Shown here: piece after piece, positions 47,957 through 55,826 of the stretch
Numbering within the stretch: the stretch's first letter is position 1
Layout of the letters: every line of letters begins with the position of its first letter
From: Anaerolineaceae bacterium
GTDB lineage: Bacteria > Chloroflexota > Anaerolineae > Anaerolineales > Anaerolineaceae
Length of the DNA stretch: 64,000 nucleotides
Assembly (NCBI GenBank): GCA_016841525.1
Contig: JAENYZ010000005.1
Span: forward strand, 147,084-211,083
Direction of reading: 5' to 3'
The notes under the pieces: generated by a model
Databases searched by the model: none
What the model saw: only the letters and a program-made list of their open reading frames with translations
What the model was told of the DNA's origin: nothing
Position numbers and translations under genes: made by a program

Positions 47957-49144
47957 TTAAAGTTTTGTCGATGTATCAGCAATTACGTCTGGATCAGTAA
48001 CGCCAGCCCCAAGCTCCAGTTCTAATTCGGACGCTGCGTCGATCATGCTTCCAGATCCTCGATATTTTCTCCGAGTGAAATACTTGATTAGCATATTCTT
48101 GAAAACCAGAGAAAATGCGCTGAAATAAATGATGACGGCTGTGATAATACCCACCGTTTCGACTGGGAACCCATACCCCTGGCTTAACGAACCGCCTACT
48201 GTAATGTGCGCAATAAAAAAGCTTGAGAAGATGATCCCAAGAGGATGCGAATGCCCTAGAAGGGCAACAGGTATGCTGTAACCCGGTTCATTAATAAAGG
48301 TTTCTGAAATCTTATAAACTTTAGTAATGGATGATTGATAATTGATCCCGCCAGCCAAGCCCGCAATAAAACCAGCAATTATCATAACGAGGAATATATT
48401 CCTCTTTTCATTAATGCCTGCATATTGACTGGCATCTCTGTTCAATCCACAAGATCTCAGACTATAACCGAAGGTTGTCTTATATAAAATGATATACATT
48501 ACTATAGCGACAAAAATGGCAATAAACAGACCTGAGTTTATGGATGAACCGGGGAAAATTTTATCCAAACCTAGCTTTGGCATCAATGCTGTTTTTTCAA
48601 TATAAGCTGAAGCAACAATAGATTTGTCGTAATGCGTTGTATAGACCAAATAATTAACCAAATAGATGGAAATATAATTCATCATGATGGTTGTGATAAT
48701 CTCGCTCACATTGAAGAATGCTTTTAACAAACCCGGGAAAGCAGCCCAGATTGCGCCAGCAACACCGGCGCCAAGCATTGCAACAAGCCAATGAACCGAT
48801 CCTGGCAAATTGGTCACCTTTGCACCAATGATGATCGCAACGTATGCAGCAATGGTGAATTGACCGATCACACCAATATTAAAAAGGCCGTTTTGGAAAG
48901 AAAATCCAACAGAAAGCCCTACTAATATGTAAGTGGTTGTGTAGTAAAGCACCTGGCCAATGCCACGAGCCTGGTCTGTAAGACCACCCTGAAGCATGGT
49001 TAAGAAACCTGGCCATGCACCTTCCGGATTAAAAATGTACATCACTACAAAACCAACAAGCAAACCCATTAAAATAGGTATCAGTGAAGACAAAATACTA
49101 TTGAAAGCGTTGTTGACTAATAATTTGTTTAGTAATTTTTTCAT
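47957..49144 (-). CDS. BMP-type nucleoside ABC transporter permease, first subunit
   Basis: About 395 residues with roughly ten hydrophobic segments. NGLFNIGVIGQFTIAAYVA and LRSCGLNRDASQYAGIN are the membrane-entry and coupling-loop motifs of the NupP/YufP subunit. A C-terminal charged tail of about 40 residues is extra. The start at 49144 lies 1 base after the ATPase stop; GTG codons at 49153 and 49156 are alternatives. Confidence 0.88.
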   Translation of the reverse strand: MKKLLNKLLVNNAFNSILSSLIPILMGLLVGFVVMYIFNPEGAWPGFLTMLQGGLTDQARGIGQVLYYTTTYILVGLSVGFSFQNGLFNIGVIGQFTIAAYVAIIIGAKVTNLPGSVHWLVAMLGAGVAGAIWAAFPGLLKAFFNVSEIITTIMMNYISIYLVNYLVYTTHYDKSIVASAYIEKTALMPKLGLDKIFPGSSINSGLFIAIFVAIVMYIILYKTTFGYSLRSCGLNRDASQYAGINEKRNIFLVMIIAGFIAGLAGGINYQSSITKVYKISETFINEPGYSIPVALLGHSHPLGIIFSSFFIAHITVGGSLSQGYGFPVETVGIITAVIIYFSAFSLVFKNMLIKYFTRRKYRGSGSMIDAASELELELGAGVTDPDVIADTSTKL

Positions 49145-49145
49145 T

Positions 49146-50672
49146 TTATGCACCACGCTTTGAACCTGACATGTACAGACCTAAGTCTCTTTCAGACACT
49201 TCATCGGGCTTTACATTCGCAACGATCTTCCCTTCAAACATGACAAGAATTCTGTCGCTTACATTCATCACTTCATCCAATTCTAACGAGATCAACAATA
49301 TTGCCTTGCCAGAATCCCGTTCCTTGATAAGTTGTTCATGAATGTATTCAATTGCACCAACGTCCAAACCGCGAGTTGGTTGAACAGCAATCAATAGATC
49401 GTGCTTTCGATCCATTTCCCTTGCGAGGATTGCCTTTTGCTGATTTCCACCAGACATACTTCTCACTATTGTGTCTGGTCCTTTGGCAGATCGGATATCG
49501 AACCTATCGATGAGAGCTTCCGCATGTGCTCTGATATTCGAATAATTTAAAAACCCATTTTTACTGTATTGATCCATGAAATATGTTTGTAAAATGAAAT
49601 TATTCGACAGATCAAAATCAAGAATTAAACCATGTTTTTGCCGATCAGCAGGAATATGTGAAACAAGCTCAATATTCCTATCGCGGATTGACCAATCCGT
49701 GATGTCTTTATCATTAATAAAAATTCTTCCAGAGGTTGCTGGCAATAAACCGGTTATTGCCATGACCAATTCTGATTGACCATTGTTTTCAACGCCAGCT
49801 ACTGCAACAATCTCACCTTTATGCACATCTAATGAGACGTGATGAACTTTATTGTATTTGCTGTTGCCCGGTGCTTTGACGACCAAATCATCCACTTTTA
49901 AGCAAACATCACCAATTTCTGGGTCAGACTTTTCAACCTGCAGCATTACTTTTCGACCAACCATCATCTCTGAAAGCTGCTCATCGGTGACATCAGCAAC
50001 ATCCACCGTAGCAATCCGCTGCCCCTTTCGTAAAATTGTGCAGCGATCACCTACTCGTTGTATTTCTTTAAGCTTATGGGAAATAAATATGATGGATTTC
50101 CCTTCAGCAGCAAGATCTTCAATGATCTTCATCAACTCATCAACTTCCTGGGGAGTCAGAACGGCTGTAGGTTCATCAAAAACGAGGATATCACTTTCTC
50201 GGTACAGCATTTTCAAAATTTCTACTCTTTGCTGCATACCTACCTGCATATCATCAATCTTTAGATCTAAATCAACAGATAGGCCATATTGCTGGCTAAG
50301 CGCTTCGACCTCTTTCCGGGCTTTATCCATCTGCAACACGCCCTTATTAGTCGTTTCAACGCCTAAAATAATATTTTCCAAAGCAGTGAAAACTTCTACC
50401 AACTTAAAGTGCTGGTGAACCATGCCAATCCCAAGACGTTCAGCATCCTGAGGGTTGTTAATTTTTTCTTCATTTCCCCGTACGTAGATTTTTCCGCCAT
50501 CTGGCTCATAAAGGCCAAACAACACATTCATCAATGTGGATTTGCCAGCACCATTCTCACCAAGTAATGCATGGATTTCACCCTTTTTCAAATTAAAATT
50601 AATGTTGTCATTCGCAATAATACCCGGGAACAGCTTGGTGATATTTTGCATTTCGAGAATATAATCTTCCAC
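49146..50672 (-). CDS. BMP-type nucleoside ABC transporter ATPase (two nucleotide-binding domains)
   Basis: 508 residues with tandem ATPase domains. The first has Walker A GENGAGKST, the D-loop region FDEPTAVLT and a switch His in FISHKL; its signature motif is the weak MQVGMQQRVEI. The second keeps SGGNQQKAILARE but has a degenerate Walker A (GVENNGQSE), which is usual for RbsA/NupO-type sugar and nucleoside importers. It energises uptake by the two permeases that follow. Confidence 0.93.
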   Translation of the reverse strand: MEDYILEMQNITKLFPGIIANDNINFNLKKGEIHALLGENGAGKSTLMNVLFGLYEPDGGKIYVRGNEEKINNPQDAERLGIGMVHQHFKLVEVFTALENIILGVETTNKGVLQMDKARKEVEALSQQYGLSVDLDLKIDDMQVGMQQRVEILKMLYRESDILVFDEPTAVLTPQEVDELMKIIEDLAAEGKSIIFISHKLKEIQRVGDRCTILRKGQRIATVDVADVTDEQLSEMMVGRKVMLQVEKSDPEIGDVCLKVDDLVVKAPGNSKYNKVHHVSLDVHKGEIVAVAGVENNGQSELVMAITGLLPATSGRIFINDKDITDWSIRDRNIELVSHIPADRQKHGLILDFDLSNNFILQTYFMDQYSKNGFLNYSNIRAHAEALIDRFDIRSAKGPDTIVRSMSGGNQQKAILAREMDRKHDLLIAVQPTRGLDVGAIEYIHEQLIKERDSGKAILLISLELDEVMNVSDRILVMFEGKIVANVKPDEVSERDLGLYMSGSKRGA

Positions 50673-50694
50673 AATTCACCTTTTATTCTTCGTA

Positions 50695-50732
50695 GCAGGT
50701 GCTGAGCAAAGAAATCTAAGCCCAGCACCTGC
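50695..50732 (-). promoter_or_regulatory. Stable hairpin between binding-protein and ATPase genes
   Basis: Perfect 10-base inverted repeat GCAGGTGCTG/CAGCACCTGC with an 18-base loop in the 108-base gap after the BMP lipoprotein gene. No T run follows it on the minus strand, so it is more likely to protect the upstream mRNA or slow polymerase than to terminate fully. Such structures commonly let a binding protein be made in excess over its membrane partners. Confidence 0.65.
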
Positions 50733-50780
50733 GATCTACTTGTCCAATCCTGATCAGTACAAACGAGGGGTTTTTGTACT

Positions 50781-51905
50781 TTATTGAACGTAAGTTAATG
50801 TAATGGCCTGCAAAGGAATCTGGGTTGGATCTTCATAATCCTCATCAGTGGGAATGCTTGATGCAATACCATCAACATCATTAGAAATCCGCTCAAGAAG
50901 TGTGTCATAATCTTCTTTAGTGAAGTTCTCAAACTTGGTTGATTCCCAGGGTAAGCCAACGCCACCTTCAGCAGCACCATAAACAACGATCTTTCCACCT
51001 TCAAAGGTGCCATCCTGCCAGGCTTTCAATGAATTGTAGGTAACATTGGCAAGATCTTTAATGGCTGAAGTAATAATGGTTTCTGATTCATTGACCTGGT
51101 CCGAATCAACACCGATCACAACACCGTCATTTTGTTCAGCTGCAGCAAAGACAGATGCGCCCATTGGGCCTGCTGCAACATGGATGATCTCTGTTCCACT
51201 CTGGAACCATGAAGCTGCGCGAGCCTGGTTCTCAGGGGTGGGTTTGAAATCACCGGAGTAGTTGTACATCATTTCGACATCGGTCAAGCCGAGGTCAACG
51301 GCTGCTGCGTCAGCGCCAGCTACGAAACCATAACCAAAACGCACAACAGCGGGAACAGGCATGCCGCCCATGAAGCCTAATTTACGGTAGCCTTCAACAA
51401 CTGCAGCATAACCTGCAATAAAGGTCGCTTCATGTTCTTTAAATTGGATAGCAAGGATGTTGTCGGTAAGTACCTGGTTTCCATCTTCATCTATCGGAAC
51501 TGTGTCGAAGATGATGAATGTGACATCCGGATGAGAATTCATCATTTGATAGGCAGCAGCTTTAAATTGATCGCTGTTGATGATGATGAATTCAGCACCT
51601 GCTTTGATAGCAGTATCTGCAATGGTAACCTGAGCTTCAACGGTATCCTCTACGGGTTGATAATAATCGTAGGGCAGATCGTAATCAGCAGCAAAATTCT
51701 TAACGCCTTCCCAGCATGCCTGGTTGAAAGCGCGGTCATCCAGCGTGCCCGCTGCAGAAATTAACAATGCGATTCCTGGTTTTTCTTCTTCTACAACTTC
51801 AGGTTCTTCCCCGCCTGTTTCTGGTTCTTCAGCTTGAGGGGCACATCCTGCAATCATGGATAAAACCAAAATTGCAAGAATTCCATATGACAATAGTTTT
51901 TTCAT
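50781..51905 (-). CDS. BMP family ABC transporter substrate-binding lipoprotein
   Basis: 374 residues. The N-terminus is a lipoprotein signal peptide ending in the lipobox IAGC (Cys21), followed by an acidic Pro/Glu linker. The rest is a PnrA/BMP domain with LISAAGTLDDRAFNQACWEG and VIGVDSDQVNES. BMP proteins of this type bind nucleosides such as guanosine, uridine or inosine, but paralogues bind other ribosides. The start at 51905 has TAGGAG at ideal spacing and leads straight into the signal peptide. A further in-frame GTG at 51971 lies inside an unusually perfect AAGGAGGTGA, but would bury the signal peptide behind 22 residues. Confidence 0.92.
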   Translation of the reverse strand: MKKLLSYGILAILVLSMIAGCAPQAEEPETGGEEPEVVEEEKPGIALLISAAGTLDDRAFNQACWEGVKNFAADYDLPYDYYQPVEDTVEAQVTIADTAIKAGAEFIIINSDQFKAAAYQMMNSHPDVTFIIFDTVPIDEDGNQVLTDNILAIQFKEHEATFIAGYAAVVEGYRKLGFMGGMPVPAVVRFGYGFVAGADAAAVDLGLTDVEMMYNYSGDFKPTPENQARAASWFQSGTEIIHVAAGPMGASVFAAAEQNDGVVIGVDSDQVNESETIITSAIKDLANVTYNSLKAWQDGTFEGGKIVVYGAAEGGVGLPWESTKFENFTKEDYDTLLERISNDVDGIASSIPTDEDYEDPTQIPLQAITLTYVQ

Positions 51906-52010
51906 TTTTTCTCCTATATTGATAAAAAATCGATAAACAAACTTGTAAAGCAAATATTCGATGAACTTCACCTCCTTCCAAAGGCGTTACGATAATCATC
52001 CTGCTATCTC

Positions 52011-52784
52011 TTACATGGATCTAACCAATAATATATTCATCATTTTATCGTTGTGATAATTCACACAAAATAACAATGGTTTGGAATAAGAATTACAAAA
52101 ATGCGTTTGCTCCAGACAAATAAGAGGTGTTCCAATATCAATCTTTAATTTTATTGCTAAGTCATTATCTGCTGATACGGCGTGGATGTTCGTAAGCGCA
52201 GAATTGAATTCAAAGTTGGAAGTTAGGAAATAATCATAAATAGACCAGTTATCTAATTTTGCAAATGGCGAAAGGTCATAATCCAGGCCTGGAATGTTTG
52301 CCGGATAATACTCATCAGAATTAATCACAGGAATACCATCAGCGGTGCGTACACGAGAAACATGCATTACTTCCGTTGTTTGGCTAATTTTTAAATTTTC
52401 AGCGACCAATTTAGAGGGGAGTTCAAAGTTGAATCTAAAACTTGTTTGCCCTGGTGATTTTTTCTGACTGGAGATCATGCTTGAGGTGCCAACCATGTTG
52501 GTCAGGTTTGTATTTAACATCACCTCCGACTGCGGTGTGATAAAAGTACCCACACCCCTTTGACGATAAATAAACCCTTGTTCACTGAGAGAATTGAGTG
52601 CTTCTCGTAAGGTATTTCTGCTCACCCCTAGCTGATCAGCCAATGCTGGTTCACTGGGCAGCTTTTCTCCGGGAGAAAAAACATTCTCACGAATAGCGTT
52701 TAATATTTGGTCAATAACCTCATCAGTGATGGATGGGTAATTTATTTTCTGAAAAATTTGGTTACTTTGTTGGTTGTCCAACAT
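52011..52784 (-). CDS. GntR family (HutC/FrlR type) transcriptional regulator with UTRA domain
   Basis: 257 residues. The N-terminal winged helix-turn-helix (residues 17-80; LPSEPALADQLGVSRNTLRE, QRGVGTFI) is followed by a UTRA ligand-binding domain (VMHVSRVRTADGIPVINSDEYYP). UTRA regulators usually sense a sugar phosphate or other small catabolic intermediate and release DNA on binding it. It is the first gene of the 21-gene cluster, with its own near-consensus promoter and a very short leader, so autoregulation and control of the whole cluster are likely. SD AAGGAG precedes the ATG. Confidence 0.92.
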   Translation of the reverse strand: MLDNQQSNQIFQKINYPSITDEVIDQILNAIRENVFSPGEKLPSEPALADQLGVSRNTLREALNSLSEQGFIYRQRGVGTFITPQSEVMLNTNLTNMVGTSSMISSQKKSPGQTSFRFNFELPSKLVAENLKISQTTEVMHVSRVRTADGIPVINSDEYYPANIPGLDYDLSPFAKLDNWSIYDYFLTSNFEFNSALTNIHAVSADNDLAIKLKIDIGTPLICLEQTHFCNSYSKPLLFCVNYHNDKMMNILLVRSM

Positions 52785-52803
52785 CCTACTCCTTTCAAAA
52801 CCT

Positions 52804-52832
52804 AGTATATAATAGCTTTATTATTCTGTCAA
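52804..52832 (-). promoter_or_regulatory. Promoter and possible operator of the gntR-led cluster
   Basis: Minus strand TTGACA (52827-52832), 17-base spacer, TATACT (52804-52809). The predicted start site is only about 13 bases before the gntR ATG. The spacer contains an inverted repeat ATAATA-AAGC-TATTAT, well placed for repression by the GntR protein. Confidence 0.75.
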
Positions 52833-53023
52833 TAGTGTTTTAAGAGATTGTTAAGGCATAATTCAATAGTGTGTAGAGAATTTTTGCCAATTGAGTACGC
52901 CTTTGTAGTGGAAGAATTTCGATCTCTTTTTTATCAGACAAATTTTTTACTTTTGATTTATTCCCTAAATATTCATTTTCCCTCCTAATTGAAATCCATG
53001 CCCCAATATACCCTGATTTTTCT

Positions 53024-53032
53024 TGGTATAAT
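53024..53032 (+). promoter_or_regulatory. Candidate extended -10 promoter for the ubiA-mvk-ipk operon
   Basis: TGGTATAAT on the plus strand, an extended -10 element, about 70 bases before the UbiA-family start. No matching -35 hexamer is evident. The stretch from 52860 to 53020 is AT-rich and shows nothing else I can support. Confidence 0.45.
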
Positions 53033-53102
53033 CACCTTGCTATTAATTTTATCTTGCAGCTAATTTTAACCCAACAAGATTTATTTTTTCATCAATAATT
53101 AT

Positions 53103-53981
53103 ATGCTTAATCAACTTCGTCTCATCATCAAAACAATGCGCCCCAGGCAGTGGCCAAAAAATCTTTTTGTATTGGCTGGATTGATATTCGACGGTCAGCT
53201 CAGTAATTTCACCTCCCTATCCGTCACACTGTTAGCCTTTGCCCTATTTTGCCTGGCCTCCAGTCTGGTTTACATTATCAACGACTTAACGGATATCAAA
53301 TCTGACCAGCTGCATCCCCAAAAGCGTAAACGTCCGCTTGCATCCGGCCAGCTCTCACAAAAAACAGCTATCATCGCAGCGCTTATTCTTATTATCATTA
53401 CATTTCCGATAGCATTTTCCTTAAATGTCAATTTTGGACTGATCATCACTGGCTATTTCCTGTTGATGTTAGCCTATTCTTTCTGGCTTAAAGACATCCC
53501 CATTATTGATGTGATGATCATTGCCGCCGGTTTTGTCCTGCGTGTGGCAGCGGGTGTCGTTGTGATTGTCACGACAGAATTTTCACCATGGTTGTTCGTC
53601 GCCACCACCTTCCTGGCTTTGTTCATAGCCCTGGGCAAACGTCGTGCCGAGATCGATTTACTGGAAGGCGCGGCTGATTCCCACCGCCAGGTTTTGAAGG
53701 GCTATTCACTTGAACTGCTGGATCAATTGTTGACCATCGTCATGGCGAGCACCCTGATGACCTACTGCCTCTACACCTTTTCCTCCCCAATCACACCCGG
53801 GAATCATGTGATGATGCTCACCATCCCCTTCGTCATTTATGGACTTTTCAGATATCTCTACCTTATCCGCATGGAACATATCGGCGGTGCACCTGAAGAA
53901 ATCGTCCTGACGGATCTTCCCATGCAGATTGCTGTAGGATTGTGGGGTCTTACAATCGTCATTATCCTCTATATCCTTTAA
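53103..53981 (+). CDS. UbiA family prenyltransferase, decaprenyl-phosphate phosphoribosyltransferase-like
   Basis: 292 residues, about eight or nine membrane helices. The first aspartate motif is NDLTDIKSDQLHPQKRKRP (residues 60-78) and a later KRRAEID is present; both match the pattern of DPPR synthase (Rv3806c type), which joins phosphoribose from PRPP to a polyprenyl phosphate. The Lys/Arg-rich extension HPQKRKRP is the feature separating it from quinone-type UbiA proteins. It starts an operon with two isoprenoid genes. Other UbiA activities cannot be excluded. Confidence 0.8.
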   Translation: MLNQLRLIIKTMRPRQWPKNLFVLAGLIFDGQLSNFTSLSVTLLAFALFCLASSLVYIINDLTDIKSDQLHPQKRKRPLASGQLSQKTAIIAALILIIITFPIAFSLNVNFGLIITGYFLLMLAYSFWLKDIPIIDVMIIAAGFVLRVAAGVVVIVTTEFSPWLFVATTFLALFIALGKRRAEIDLLEGAADSHRQVLKGYSLELLDQLLTIVMASTLMTYCLYTFSSPITPGNHVMMLTIPFVIYGLFRYLYLIRMEHIGGAPEEIVLTDLPMQIAVGLWGLTIVIILYIL

Positions 53982-53993
53982 TCAGGTGAAGCT

Positions 53994-54950
53994 ATGGCTG
54001 TGATTACAGGAAAAGCCCCGGGAAAGATCATCCTTTTTGGTGAACATGCAGTTGTCTACGGACAACCCGCCATCGCCATCCCGGTAGCGAAAGTAAAAGC
54101 AGCAGCGCATGTCTTTCCGGATTTTGAATTTAGGACTGGGGAAATCCACATTCAAGCCGGTGATATCGATATGGATACTTTCTTATCCGAACTCGATCCA
54201 CAACACCCGCTGGCAGCCGCAGTTAATCTGACCCTGGCAGAACTTCAATTGGAACACTTCCCCGCTTTTCAGGTGCAGATTTCCTCAAGCATCCCGATCT
54301 CAGCCGGCATGGGATCCGGCGCAGCAATTTCCGCTGCCGTCATCCGGGGCGTATCTGCATTCCTAGGACGTCCCCTGCCAGATTCCACCGTCTCGGCATT
54401 AACTTACGAGGTTGAAAAAATCCACCACGGCAACCCCTCCGGCATCGATAACAACGTGATCGCCTATAACAAGCCAGTTTATTACCGGAGAGGCCAAGCG
54501 CTTCAATTCTTGCAAATAGAAAAAGAAACCCACTGGGTGATTGGGGATACCGGTGAAAAGACCCCCACACTGGATACGGTCTCTGATTTGGGAAAACGCC
54601 ACGCCGACAACCCTCGATATTACGATGAGATTTTTCAAAAAATCGGGGGGATTGCACAAGGGGCACGCCGGGCGCTGATTGAGGCTGACATCAAAACCCT
54701 TGGACAGATGTTAAATGAAAACCAGGTGCTATTAACCAAACTTAACCTGAGCTGTGCTTCATTGGACAGATTGATCCAGGCAGCATTAAATGCCGGTGCT
54801 GAGGGTGCTAAATTATCAGGCGGTGGGCGCGGCGGCAATATGATTGCACTGGTATCACCATCAGAAATGGATCCCGTAGAAAAAGCCCTGTATAATGCCG
54901 GTGCTGTCAATGTCATTTCCACAAAATTAGCCAGGGAGCCGCAGTCATGA
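53994..54950 (+). CDS. mvk: Mevalonate kinase
   Basis: 318-residue GHMP kinase. N-terminal GKAPGKIILFGEHAVVYG, ATP loop PISAGMGSGAA (residues 101-111), HGNPSGIDN (145-153) carrying the catalytic-region Asp, and the C-terminal AKLSGGGRGGN are diagnostic of mevalonate kinase. It makes mevalonate 5-phosphate. The ipk ATG overlaps its stop (ATGA), so the two kinases are coupled. Confidence 0.93.
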   Translation: MAVITGKAPGKIILFGEHAVVYGQPAIAIPVAKVKAAAHVFPDFEFRTGEIHIQAGDIDMDTFLSELDPQHPLAAAVNLTLAELQLEHFPAFQVQISSSIPISAGMGSGAAISAAVIRGVSAFLGRPLPDSTVSALTYEVEKIHHGNPSGIDNNVIAYNKPVYYRRGQALQFLQIEKETHWVIGDTGEKTPTLDTVSDLGKRHADNPRYYDEIFQKIGGIAQGARRALIEADIKTLGQMLNENQVLLTKLNLSCASLDRLIQAALNAGAEGAKLSGGGRGGNMIALVSPSEMDPVEKALYNAGAVNVISTKLAREPQS

Positions 54951-55750
54951 ACCCTTCTGGAGTGACCTTCTTAAAACTGGGCGGCTCGCTGATCACAGAT
55001 AAAAGTCAACCGCTCACCGCTAACCCTGAGATCATCCGTCAGATCGCACATGAAATTACAGCGTTTCGCCATTTACACCCGAAAACGCCGCTGTTGATTG
55101 GTCACGGATCCGGTTCCTTTGGCCATGCTGTTGCCAGTCAATACCAAACACAAAAAGGCGGAGCAGGGGGTACTTATTGGAATGGTTTTGCAGCCGTCTG
55201 GCGGGCAGCTCGTGAACTCAATCAAATCCTGATAGAGATTTTCCACCAGGCAGGACTGCCTGTTATTTCTTTTCCACCCTCAGCCGGGGTCATTTCACGA
55301 GATAAAGACTTGATCAGTTGGGACTTGAAGCCGATGGAACTCGCACTGTCGAACAATCTTATCCCAGTCGTCCAGGGTGACGTCATCTTTGATTCCATAA
55401 TTGGCGGCACCATCTTTTCGACGGAGAAAATTTTCAAATATTTGTGCGGACAATTACGTCCCAAACGGATCCTGCTGGCGGGTTTGGAAGAAGGTGTTTA
55501 CAGCGACCCCCAGGTACCCAAAAACGTTTATCCAAAAATTACACCTTCAATTTTTGAGGATATACGTTTTGCCATTTCTGGCTCTCAGACGGCTGATGTT
55601 ACAGGTGGGATGCTCTCAAAAGTTGAGATGATGCTGACCCTGGTCGAAAAGAATCCTGAGCTAAAAGTCCAAATCTTTTCCGGCTTGAAACCTGGCAATA
55701 TTAAAAAAGCCCTTGGTGGAGAGACCTTTGGAACCAGCATTGGCATTTGA
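54947..55750 (+). CDS. ipk: Isopentenyl phosphate kinase
   Basis: 267 residues of the amino-acid-kinase superfamily. KLGGSLIT at the N-terminus, GHGSGSFGH at residues 52-60 with the IPK-specific His60, VVQGDVIFD and DVTGGMLSKV match isopentenyl phosphate kinases. It converts isopentenyl phosphate to isopentenyl diphosphate, the last step of the archaeal-type and Chloroflexota alternative mevalonate route, which needs a phosphomevalonate decarboxylase encoded elsewhere. Confidence 0.93.
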   Translation: MNPSGVTFLKLGGSLITDKSQPLTANPEIIRQIAHEITAFRHLHPKTPLLIGHGSGSFGHAVASQYQTQKGGAGGTYWNGFAAVWRAARELNQILIEIFHQAGLPVISFPPSAGVISRDKDLISWDLKPMELALSNNLIPVVQGDVIFDSIIGGTIFSTEKIFKYLCGQLRPKRILLAGLEEGVYSDPQVPKNVYPKITPSIFEDIRFAISGSQTADVTGGMLSKVEMMLTLVEKNPELKVQIFSGLKPGNIKKALGGETFGTSIGI

Positions 55751-55788
55751 ACCAAAAACACACCTGATTTAATTCAATACAAATCCGG

Positions 55789-55794
55789 TATAAT
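55789..55794 (+). promoter_or_regulatory. Candidate -10 box for dgt-greA
   Basis: TATAAT about 33 bases before the dGTPase start in the 76-base gap after ipk. The -35 region (GATTTA) is a poor match. Confidence 0.4.
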
Positions 55795-55826
55795 CTGAAA
55801 TCAAACAAAATAGTGGAGAAAAAGAC

